DNA of 64,000 bases, from positions 62,001-126,000 of the forward strand of contig QJNS01000083.1 in NCBI GenBank assembly GCA_004154925.1. The letters are read 5' to 3'. The notes beneath the pieces are model-generated. The model saw nothing but the letters and a program-made list of their open reading frames with translations, ran no database searches and was not told the origin of the DNA. How positions within the stretch are numbered: the stretch's first letter is position 1; the number at the start of each line of letters is the position of its first letter. Both the position numbers and the translations under genes were made by a program. The DNA is from Monosporascus cannonballus. Taxonomy: Eukaryota > Ascomycota > Sordariomycetes > Xylariales. Positions 10,889-20,325 of this stretch are shown piece after piece.

Positions 10889-11993
10889 GGTAGTTAAATT
10901 ACAAAGGAAAGAACCTATATAGATATATCAACGGCTGTTTTGAGGTAGGACTAGTAGGGGGCCTGTCCAAAGACGATCATACTTTGGGGCAAGGAGAGGT
11001 ATATACTCAGGCGCTGCCCGAATTTAAACGAGTAGTGCTTAGGAGTTGTTTTGGAACAAGACGTTTGTTGCCGGTTGTGGGCTCAAAGGGAAACGTGAGC
11101 CTGGTTGCGAATGTGCCTTCATCGGATTTAGCCCCTGAGCAAGCCCTTTGTTACGTTGCCGGCCCTCCTTGGAGACTTGAATAACAATCCCTATTGTTCA
11201 TGATCTCTTTCTCTCAGGTTCCTTTGTTCTATAACTCAATTGTTGTAGCTCCAGCAAAGGATTTGAACAGGGACACGATGCAAACTGCTAATACACTCCG
11301 ATCTATACTATCCTAGAAATTGTGGCCATCCTTGTTAATGCACTATCTGTCGTTGCCCTCACTCTAGTCGAAAGCCAATACTCGGTTCGTTGAAAGAATA
11401 GAGACATCATGCCAAAGTGTAGACTGTCAATTAGCCTAAGGCTGGACGACGCCTCCATGGCGGTGCTAGTCGTTAGCCAGTGTGCCTCCCCCTTACCGAT
11501 TAAGCATTAGCCATAACTGCGAAGTCATGGTATGTGTGGTTGTGAAATATGGTGGTGGGTCACTCAACGATCGGCTTGCATCGGTATACGGGCAGAGCCT
11601 GCCCTGTAATTCATTCTAAGATTAATGCAACACAAAGAGAACAGAAAATACGATGCTAAATTCCGGGGAGACCAGTCGCAGAGAATTCCCAGAAGCTGTC
11701 GTCGAAATGGAGATAATGCAGCGATTGCGCGCTGACTGAATATTGAGTTCGTACCTATTTGAAGAATACTCGATTGGTGCATATCTCTCTTACTAAACAC
11801 AAGTGTCCCCCTTGCATATCTTACTCAGTTAAGAGATTTATTGGCATAGTGGCGGGATTTACGGGGGGGCTACAGGTGGATCCATGGAATTGCCAGGCTC
11901 ATGATCCTCCCGAGATATATCACCGCCATGTAAATTTACGGACCAAAACAACCCCGTCCTCGAGATCGACCGAGTCTAGTCGCATCGATAAAC
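10889..11993. promoter_or_regulatory. Divergent intergenic region
   Basis: This 1.1-kb gap lies between two divergently transcribed genes (start at 10888 on minus, start at 11994 on plus), so it should contain both promoters. No credible ORF, RNA gene or transposon end was found. Confidence 0.45.
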
Positions 11994-12935
11994 ATGCATG
12001 CCCGCAAGGCGCGCGTCCCCCCCGTGGAGAACAATCGCCCTAAGCGGGGCCCGAAGCCTTTCCCAGGGACGCGGCGGAAGAGGTGCGACCTCCGGGTGCC
12101 GCCGCCGCAGCCCATCATACGCCCGAGGAACACGTACACGAGGAAGCGGCGGACCGATGTGCTGATGTGGCTGATCCACCACAAGATCCCCGAGGAGAAC
12201 CAGTTCCGCCGCGGCGACTCGTACGCCTACACGCGGACGCGGGCCGGCGTCGCGCCGTTGCCGGTACACGAGGAGAATGAGCGCCGCCGCAAGTGGGCCA
12301 ACGGAGAGACCATCTACCGCGCCCCGACCTACAAGGATGCCGAGCGCTTCTGGAAGGTCCCCGCCGGATCCATCTGCCAGTGGTGGAAGAAGCGGGAGAA
12401 GTACCTCCCGCCCAACGAGCTCGAGCGCGCCAACCTCATCCACGATCTGTACATGACCGGGGTCCCGGCTAAAAGCGAGTCTTCAGCGGGATCAGGGTCC
12501 GCTACGCAGCAGCAACCCGCCGCGGCGCAAAATGGTGACAGCCAGTCGGGGCCCGCGGGTCCGGGCGGCCACCAAAGCCCCATCGTGATCGACGACGACG
12601 ATATGGATACCAGCGATGAAGACGAGCCCGCTCCTGAGAACACCGGCATGGAAGAGTTCGATGACGAAGAAGAGACTGAAAATCAGGGTGCACAAAGCAG
12701 CCATATCCGAAACGCCGAAGCGGAAGCAAATGGGGCGGAGAGCACCCAGCGCGATGAGCGTGCTAGCGGTGAAAACGAGAGTCCGCCCGAAGATGCCGAG
12801 GACGCAGAAGATGCAGATGCGGATGCAGATGCGGACGATGAGCAGCCATCGGGGGACATGCCCGGACTTAGAGACGCTCAAGCCGAGGATTTCGACGAGA
12901 CCCATGCTGCCATATTCCGAGTGCAGAGTGTCTGA
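11994..12935 (+). CDS. Nuclear-type protein with AT-hook-like segment, helix-turn-helix-like region and SUMO-interacting motif
   Basis: This intronless ORF encodes 313 residues. The N-terminus is very basic, with an AT-hook-like core (RPKRGPKPFPG, residues 15-25) and then TYTRKRRTDVLMWLIHHKIP. A second conserved-looking block, YRAPTYKDAERFWKVPAG followed by SICQWWKKREKYL (about 108-137), resembles a compact DNA-binding helix-turn-helix found in fungal hypothetical proteins, as I recall them. Residues 195-203 (SPIVIDDDD) match a hydrophobic-plus-acidic SUMO-interacting motif. The C-terminal half is acidic and disordered, including an Asp-Ala repeat near 275-283 encoded by a GATGCA/GATGCG microsatellite. 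I infer a chromatin or transcription-associated protein. The precise family is not certain and DNA binding is not demonstrated. Confidence 0.7.
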   Translation: MHARKARVPPVENNRPKRGPKPFPGTRRKRCDLRVPPPQPIIRPRNTYTRKRRTDVLMWLIHHKIPEENQFRRGDSYAYTRTRAGVAPLPVHEENERRRKWANGETIYRAPTYKDAERFWKVPAGSICQWWKKREKYLPPNELERANLIHDLYMTGVPAKSESSAGSGSATQQQPAAAQNGDSQSGPAGPGGHQSPIVIDDDDMDTSDEDEPAPENTGMEEFDDEEETENQGAQSSHIRNAEAEANGAESTQRDERASGENESPPEDAEDAEDADADADADDEQPSGDMPGLRDAQAEDFDETHAAIFRVQSV

Positions 12936-14078
12936 AACAACGGTCTATCAACGGCAATGGCAAGTGGTCGGCGGGTCGTTTTCAAAGCGCTCGTAGGACC
13001 TTAAAGATGCATCGTCTGCGGGCTTCCAACCTGGCTCCGACAGTTACGCTTTGGGCGTTCGTTCTATACAACGAATTCTTAGTATTTTACCGATGATTGG
13101 TCTCTGGCACACCCCGTGCAAGTATAGGAGTCCGCCCGTGGAACGCCACGGCGGTTCGAACTCACCTCTAACCTTCTACTTGAAAGCCCAGAGTTATCGA
13201 GGAAAGATATATTTCTAGATGCCTGCGATGCCGGGCGCTCTACGAGCATCACGAAAAGAGCCCTCTTTCTCCAACACAAAATCCCCGACTAAGAACGGGA
13301 GAAATACCCGCAAGAGTCCTTAACGGGAGCAAGATTTAAGAGTAGTCCTGAGACTTACACATAGAAAGCAGTAAGCGCATTCTCCGGGGGACTCACTGCT
13401 GCCGTTCTGAATAGCAAGCTGCCCTGGAACGTTGAGTGGGCTCCCTCAATGGCGCGTCACGAACTCCCTTTGATATAGCTTCATACGAGATACTATATCG
13501 ATACTTTAGCTTTATGCAAGTGGTAGGAGCGATAACCGATCTTCCGATTCGGCGTAGCCAAGTGGGCGATACTCCCGTATACCAGTGGTAGAAGAGGAGC
13601 GGACATAACGGTGGGCAAATAAAGCATGTCTATTTCGGTGATCTCATTACCATTGGGATGTATGCCATTATGCCTCTTGATTAATCGTCTTATGTGCTAG
13701 TGCCCTAGCTAGTATCCGCCCTCCTATGTCCATGGCAAGCGAACCATCTGAAGCTTCTTGCCTCAAAGGCCGATCCACCGCAAATGGCGCCCTTTGGGCA
13801 GTCTGCGGAGAAGGATTCTGAATGTTCCAAGTCATTTCACCTCGTTCGCCCCATTCGCCGGTGCCATGCATATCAACAAATAGAAAGAACCGTCAAAGTG
13901 TCGGCGAACCTCCTGAGGCCATATCGTCATAATAACTCCTTACCTAGGTAGTCATCCTCCAACTACAACTTTTGATAAGCAGCAACATCATGGACAAAGG
14001 CTGGATAAACTATGTTATAGTCTCTTCGGGATGGTCTGGTGGCGCATCTTTCTTTCTGCAAGCCGCAGTATATAGCTG
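12936..14078. other. Intergenic region between convergent genes
   Basis: These 1.1 kb hold only short unsupported ORFs. The region lies between the 3' ends of the AT-hook-type gene and cullin-3. No RNA gene was recognised; a resemblance to a tRNA 5' part near 13550 was rejected. Confidence 0.5.
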
Positions 14079-16694
14079 TCAAGCCACATAGCGGTATCCC
14101 GGAGCACCGTCGACTGTTTCGGCACGCTCGACGTATTCGCGGGCGAGGAGGTTCTCGATTCGGTTTTTTATGAGAGGAACATCTGGCTTAAACTGATTGC
14201 TAAGGACCTGTATGACTTCGGTAATGAGCTGCGAGTGGCCAAGCTCTTTCCGCTGCTTCATGATGCGAACAATAGCGGCATCGATGATATACTTGCGGGT
14301 TTCCAGATTCTTTTGGTCGGTATCCTTACGCTCCTCGTCGGTCTCGACCTTGTTGGAGGCGTTGACAGCCGGCACCTTGAGCTTGATGGCCTTGCTGACG
14401 AACTCACGATTAAAGGTGAACCGGTCTCCTGGTCTGGCGGCAGCTTTCGTCTGCGACTTCTTCACAAGGACTCTGTATGTCTTGATGACGGAGAGTGAGG
14501 TTAGCACGTTGATAAGATCCGCCTGGGGGATATTCGTCTGCGCCTGGATTTCCTCAAAAGAGAGCCATTCGCCCTCTGGGAGATCATTGAAAAGTAGGAG
14601 GACAACCATGCCATATGTCGAGACGTTGAGCTCATAACGACGCTCCTTGCTAAGCGGACCAGACGCCTTCCCCGGAATCTTGGGAAAGGTACACTTAACA
14701 TCTGCGCTTCCTGCTGTTCCGACCCAGGTGAGGACGCGACCGTTACGATTCTTGGTGTAGAACTCGAAGAAACTAGCTTGAAGCCTCTGAATCTCACGCG
14801 GATATACGATGTCGACCTTCGGACCATCGGCGATACTGGATTGGCGTCCCATGACCTCCTTTGGCCAATTGTTTCCAGCAAGCACGCTGATGTTGAGGTC
14901 GATCTGATTTTCTTCGACCTCGCCAAGGCCGCGGACATGATTGCGGTATTCCTCGGTTGTCGTCTTGGATGTATGCATGTCTCTAAACATGCCTTCAAAC
15001 TTCTGGGTGAAGTTATTACCGAGTTCTCGCTTCATGCGAGAGATCATCTCGCTCTCGACCTCCTGACTCTCCGATTTGCCGTGCAGTAAGCGGCGTGCCA
15101 GGTGCTTCTGGTAATACTGCTCGAATTTGTCCTTTTCGTTGAGATAGCGTATGAGTGTAATCGCCTTATCCAAAACGATGTCAACCTCCGCTTCGGTCTT
15201 GCCCTTGATACCGCGTTTGAGATTGTCGTCTATGAACAGAGAAACATACTCGGAGCTCCGGCCAAACTGGTTGATGAAATCCGAAAAACTCTTGGTGAGG
15301 GCGGTCTGGAGGATGAGATCTTCGTCAAAGCATTTCTCCCAAAGGCGATCGAACTTGTCCTTCAGCATCAACACGTCGTCAACCCACTTGATGGCTGCTG
15401 CAGTCTGTTGCGCCACAGCGTTGAGCGGCTTGGCCTTAGCCTTCTCGGCACTATCGGCGGCTTCTTGGGCGTCAGCCTGCTGCTGGGCGATAGAGAAATC
15501 GGTGCTCTTCAACGTCTTCTCAATCTCATTGCCCAGCTCGATAACCCGAACCGAAAGTCCGTCACGAAGAGCCGACTTCCTAGGGTCAACGCGCGACACA
15601 AGCTGGTATAGGATGCTAAGATCCCCGATTCTATCGTTGTCGATCATGGCTCTAATACCGCTTCCCTCGAAGTTGAGAAACTCGTCGAGGTGTTTCACTA
15701 TGAGTTCTTGTTCGACGACGTTCGAGATCTTGCCATGAGTCACAGGCGAAACGATCGTCTGGCAGCGGTCAGCCTCCTCGGCGAGTCGTCGCTGGGTATA
15801 CCGGAGCCAGGCGCTGGCATCTGCTTCGCGAAGCAACTTATCGCACTCTGCCTTGTAGAAGGCGTGGCTGTTGTTGATGTAGGCGGGTTCGAAGGTAGTT
15901 AGGTATAGACGCTCGTGCTCGTGCTCTTCGTCTGTCTCGGAGAGGGCCTCGAGCATGGAGATGCAACTCTTCAGTAAGGCCTTGTCAATGACGTCGCCCT
16001 CCCTCTCCATATTGATCTGATCGAGAATGGTGGCATTGAGGATGTCGAAAACTAGACAGGGGGAGCCCATCTCGTGGAGGCTAGAGCGCAAGATGTGGTC
16101 TCGGTATAGGCCGATGGTGGCAGCAAAAATGGGAGGTGTCCCCTCAGTCGCTTGAGTGAAACCCCGATCGAGGTACATTAAGATATCGGCGATCATATTC
16201 ATGCTCATATTGTGATTCTCCCACGACGATCGAATGCCCTTCAGGAACCTCTCGCCCATGGACCGCCGCTCGACCACGCTCGTACCGGGCACATCATCGA
16301 GAGTTATGCTGATAAGGTTCTTGGTGACCAAAGCCCAAATAGGAGGGCGGACTTGCTCAGCGAACCATCCTTCCTCGAACTGCTTCACCCTGTCATAAAG
16401 TTTCGGCCCGGACTTCTTCAGGACTATCTTGTAGGAATATCGGTAGAGCTGCTCGAAAGAGAGCTTCCCAGCGTTTCTATTGTGGATATCAACAAGCGCA
16501 TCTCGAAGCTTCTCCCAGCAGTTCTCGAAATCGTCAGGGTTACCGGCCTGAACCATAGGCTACTGCCAAGTTAGCAGGGGGAATTTCTTAGGGACTCTGG
16601 GACATGTTTGGGATAGGCGAGTAGGAAATAAGCGGCATACCCTTCGCGGAGGGCGGATGCGGCCGCCTCGCATCCCTCCCCGACCCGTGATCAT
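14079..16694 (-). CDS. cul3: Cullin-3, scaffold of BTB-type ubiquitin ligases
   Basis: Cullin-3 bridges BTB adaptor proteins and the RING protein Rbx1. I place a first exon at 16641-16694 (18 codons, from MITGRGGMRG to the diagnostic RIRPPRR) and a second at 16559-14079, separated by an 81-bp GT-AG intron; total 844 residues, normal for fungal CUL3. The N-terminal cullin-repeat region begins with DDFENCWEKLRDAL and LSFEQLYRYSYKIVLKK. The cullin-homology signature FEQYYQKHLARRLL lies near residue 500. The C-terminal winged helix holds the neddylation motif IVRIMKQRKELGHSQLI with the acceptor lysine near residue 786, and the protein ends in the family-typical YRYVA. A Gln/Ala-rich stretch of about 35 residues sits before the homology domain. 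Taking the ATG at 16556 as start would miss the conserved IRPPRR end, so the upstream exon is preferred. Confidence 0.95.
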
Positions 16695-18106
16695 CTTGCA
16701 TATGGGTGTATGGGAAGGAAACCGGGGCTAGGACTAATGGGTAGTAGGTCGTCGAAGTCCTATGGATGATATCTCGGGTACGTTAACTAAGCATTCCCAG
16801 GTGAGTGTTTGTTGGAGCATGCTGCCTTCAGAGAAGGGACGAGGAATAGGCAGAACATGAAGAATAAAGGCAGGTAGTAAGACAAGTGCGCATGGCGGTC
16901 GCACGTTCCAGAGTTGTTTACTGAAAACAGAGAAGAAGGAAAAAGAAAGGGGGCTCGTACATGCAGTCAGCCAGTCGAGTCGATCTATTCCTGAAGGCCA
17001 AAGAAACACGGAACATAAGGCAGGATGTGGGGTGTCGGAAGCTAGAGCCAGAACGGTCCAGGAAGAAGGGGAGGGGGCGTGTGTAAAATGTAGAAAAAGA
17101 AGAACAATGGGGAAGTAAGTCGTAGAGCTCGACAATATGAAATCCGATTGAACATCTACATATAGGACGTGTCAAGGCGTTTGTTAGGCCGCAGGGCAGG
17201 TGATTGAGGCTGAGAATGCGTATCATCACATGGCTAGGTGGTGTGTATGTAGGTGTAGGTTGCTTTGGTTGGTTGCTTGGTTGGTTACCTAGGAAGGCAC
17301 TTGTGCCTAGGAGTTGCGGTAGGTATAGCCTGGATTCGTACAGTAATCGTGATGTTAGCGCTATCGCTCTCCCAGACGCCGGAAAGGCCGATGACTAGGT
17401 ACACTCCATGTACGGTCGCCTTCGTCCTCCGATCCTCTAACCCTGGCAACTCGTCCGCTGGTACATCATGGGTGTGCATCTACCCAGCAGTGGACGGAAT
17501 CACGGAATTTCGGAATTTGGCATGCCAACTGATACTATGTTAACTGGAAGATGCAAGGGACGGGTGGCGGCGGTGGAACATCATTGGGCATGTAAACTAC
17601 GGGAAAAGGTATGCCCTTACGTAACTCGGGATGGAAAAGTGAAAATGACAAGAGCCGGATTCGAACCGACGAAGATTTCGACAGCAGAATATTCTCGCAT
17701 TATCGCGAGCTAAGGGGGCTAAGAATATACGACTTGCAATCAGGCCCTATTTTTAAGGGCTTTGAGATATTTATGGGTCTTTCCGAGTAAGGCTAGGGGG
17801 TACCCTCAACTACCTAAAAATTTGAAGGGCTCCAGGCGCGACCCGGGAGAGAGGGCTTATCGGACTTAAAATATTCGATAAGGAGATAGAAACCTTCCTA
17901 TCGCCATCCCAAAACCCTTGAAGCTTATATTACTGCGATCTCCGGTAAGTAATCAGTCACCTCTGGGGGTAGAGCCCCGTGATACCGGCGTCCACCCCCA
18001 CCCATATCTTCCGCCTCACCAAGTCTTAAAGCTTAACTTTGAGGTCGCCTGCTCAGTGGCATGCCAAGGAAGAAATGATCAACCGTTTCTTGGGTATAAT
18101 CTGAAA
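16695..18106. promoter_or_regulatory. Divergent intergenic region between cul3 and the DNL zinc finger gene
   Basis: This 1.4-kb region separates divergent genes and should contain both promoters. It contains GGTTGGTTGCTTGGTTGG-type short repeats at about 17256-17287, CCTAGG-containing short repeats near 17288-17312, and a perfect tRNA-type B box on the minus strand near 17653-17664 that does not fold into a full tRNA. Several open frames exist but none has protein-like features. Confidence 0.5.
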
Positions 18107-19909
18107 ATGGCATCAAGACTACACAACAGCATGCTCCACCGAATAGCGAGTTCATCCAGGGTCCTTACCTCCGTCCCCCGTCCATATCCACGCCTACCTC
18201 GGACTCTGCAGCCCCTACATGCATCCCGCCGGTTGAAACATACGATACCGAGACCACCACCACGCTCGCCGCCGTCATCTACCTCGTCCGCTAACCCCTC
18301 CGCCGCATCATCTCCCGAGAAGAGACCGAGGAAACAGTTCGAACCCCATTACCAGTTGACCTTCACCTGCGTTCCCTGTAGCGGCCGCTCCTCTCATACC
18401 GTTTCGAAACAGGGATACCACCATGGCTCCGTCCTCATTACATGCCCCTCATGTCGCAACCGCCACGTCATCAGCGACCACCTCCACATCTTCGGCGACC
18501 GTAAGATCACCGTCGAGGACCTCATGCGGGAGCGTGGACAGTTGGTCAAGCGAGGGGCTCTAGGAGAGGACGGGGATGTTGAGTTTTGGGAGGACGGGAC
18601 AGTCGCCGATGGACCAGATAACACCACCAGCGATGCCGTGAAGGAATTAGACCACCAAGGAGAGGAAGAAGCAGCTAGCCGACTGCGCGAGACGAGGGGC
18701 CCGTCCGCCCAGTCGACCAATACAACAGTATGCCCGTTGCCACCTCTGGGAACCGGAGGCGCTCGCTCGACGGTGGACGGTACATCACATTCCCAGTCCT
18801 TACCCTCCACACGACGGCAGTACTCTAGTAGGAGACGAGCTTGGGGTACAGCCATGTCGCCGGTAGACTTTCAACATGAAATGAACGCCTTGCGTGACGC
18901 GCTTCGCGACGAGGTCGAAAATGAAAAAAAGGACCCGGTCCGGGCTCAGCCGTTCTCTTCGTCTCAACCTATTGGTCGATTACCCGCTGCCGTGAACTCA
19001 AGAAAGAGGGAAGTTATACATTCCCCGGATGGGTTCACGATCACCAAAGTCGAGGCCGGGAACCCAAGCCGCAGAATCCTTGAAAAGATCCGTGAAAAGG
19101 CGGCTAGGTATCACGATTGGACCGGTACGATACCCCAGAAAGCCCGTCCGAATCCGAACGAGCTTTGGGCCAAATCGAGGGACGAAGGTAAGCGAAGCGT
19201 GCTCGACCGCGTCCCAAGGGAGGAGGCCATCGTCAACGCCCAGCGATTCATCAGGAAAAGCCACGGGGGGAATTCGCCGGCGATCAACGTCTTCTCCAAG
19301 GTCGTACCGAAGAAGATAGAAGCCCTCGAGGCCAAGTTCGCGCATCTGGAGAAACCACTACCCCGCTCATCTCGGCTGGGTCCGGGTAGACACGACGCCT
19401 CGTCTGATTTTGAGCTTCCCCGAGGGTCGCGACTGCTGGCCGAGATGATAGAGCGAGCAGCGACGCCCCGCCCGGCTCAGTCCACGGCTCCTGAAGACGG
19501 GGGATCGGAACCACCGTCTGCGCCCGGCGTCCCCGACACAGTATCCGCCGATGCCGGTACCGATGCCGCCCGCGCCGCCGGTGGGGAGTCGCACGAGACC
19601 GACCCACACGTCGGCGGATCCTGGGGGAGGTATTCGGTTTTGCGCCGCATCTCGGTACCGCGAGAGAAGAAACCCCATCCACCGCGGCACAACGGCGTCT
19701 CCCGGCGCAACAGCGTTCCGCCGTGGGAACGCCGGGCCGTCTTCGGCCCGAAGGGAAGCGGGCCCTCCTCGAAGTCTAGGTCTAAAAATGGTCGAGACGA
19801 CATGGACATCTGGGGCGACGAAGCTATGTCCGCTGATCTGCGGCGAATGATTGAGTGGGGCACCGCCAAGGGCGGTTCGGAACGCGACGATGGACCACCT
19901 TCTTTTTAA
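18107..19909 (+). CDS. ZIM17: Mitochondrial DNL-type zinc finger protein (Zim17/Hep1-like) with long C-terminal extension
   Basis: Zim17 is a mitochondrial matrix escort that keeps Hsp70 (Ssc1) soluble. I start at 18107 because the preceding in-frame codons look like 5' leader and MASRLHNSMLHRIASSSRVL is a good arginine/serine-rich presequence. The zinc finger spans about residues 80-165: CVPC (Cys88, Cys91), the SKQGYHHGSVLITCPSC block (Cys113, Cys116), RHVISDHLHIF, and the trailing LVKRGALGEDGDVEFWED. Family members are usually about 180-250 residues. Here the same frame runs on for about 430 more residues, mostly charged and disordered, with a denser stretch near 255-450 (MSPVDFQHEMNALRDAL, FTITKVEAGNPSRRILEKI). 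No intron is needed. The extension could be genuine, or a second gene merged by read-through. Its 3' end converges on UTP20 with 416 bp between. Confidence 0.85.
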   Translation: MASRLHNSMLHRIASSSRVLTSVPRPYPRLPRTLQPLHASRRLKHTIPRPPPRSPPSSTSSANPSAASSPEKRPRKQFEPHYQLTFTCVPCSGRSSHTVSKQGYHHGSVLITCPSCRNRHVISDHLHIFGDRKITVEDLMRERGQLVKRGALGEDGDVEFWEDGTVADGPDNTTSDAVKELDHQGEEEAASRLRETRGPSAQSTNTTVCPLPPLGTGGARSTVDGTSHSQSLPSTRRQYSSRRRAWGTAMSPVDFQHEMNALRDALRDEVENEKKDPVRAQPFSSSQPIGRLPAAVNSRKREVIHSPDGFTITKVEAGNPSRRILEKIREKAARYHDWTGTIPQKARPNPNELWAKSRDEGKRSVLDRVPREEAIVNAQRFIRKSHGGNSPAINVFSKVVPKKIEALEAKFAHLEKPLPRSSRLGPGRHDASSDFELPRGSRLLAEMIERAATPRPAQSTAPEDGGSEPPSAPGVPDTVSADAGTDAARAAGGESHETDPHVGGSWGRYSVLRRISVPREKKPHPPRHNGVSRRNSVPPWERRAVFGPKGSGPSSKSRSKNGRDDMDIWGDEAMSADLRRMIEWGTAKGGSERDDGPPSF

Positions 19910-20325
19910 TGAATGAATTTTACGACGGTAGATACATGAAGTCGCTTGATTAAGCCGCTTCTGGGACAAAAAAAATGTACATAAATGTATAATAGCACTG
20001 TATATCACCGCTAGGCAGCGTTCGAGCCTGATGCTCATGTAGTACGGGGGTTCGTTCACCTACCTACGCCGCGAGCCGGCAAGTCGAGAAGGCATTGTGG
20101 AACTCATACACATCGTATTACCAGAGCCTCCAGTGCAGTATGCAGTCCCCATTCGAACTCGCATATCGAATTTTTCCAATCTAAACAAGCCTGCGCCCCT
20201 AAATCCCCATTTTGCTGCCCTCTTCTCCTCCCTTCAATCAACAGCTACCTACATCTACATGGGCATCAGCTCTAGCCATCCACAACAACCAATTTACCGT
20301 TCATGCTCCTTCTCCCAACAAACAA
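19910..20325. terminator. Convergent 3' region of the DNL zinc finger gene and UTP20
   Basis: These 416 bases lie between two convergent stop codons (19909 plus, 20326 minus) and should hold both 3' untranslated regions. No separate gene is supported. Confidence 0.5.

Noticed and set aside
11976..12905. Minus-strand ORFs opposite the AT-hook-type gene
   Set aside because: They are antisense shadows; the plus frame has clear domain organisation and an acidic tail.
13545..13620. GTAGCCAAGTGG followed by TACCAGTGGTAGAAG, resembling a tRNA 5' part
   Set aside because: No matching acceptor strand, anticodon arm or T arm follows at the right distance.
16734..17229. Two overlapping minus-strand ORFs of about 100-130 codons upstream of cullin-3
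   Set aside because: Composition is low-complexity (Phe/Ser/Leu/Pro from pyrimidine-rich DNA), they overlap in different frames and lie in the cul3 promoter/leader; no family features.
17918..18106. In-frame upstream ATG of the DNL zinc finger gene
   Set aside because: The 63 extra residues are not presequence-like, whereas the ATG at 18107 starts a typical mitochondrial targeting sequence.
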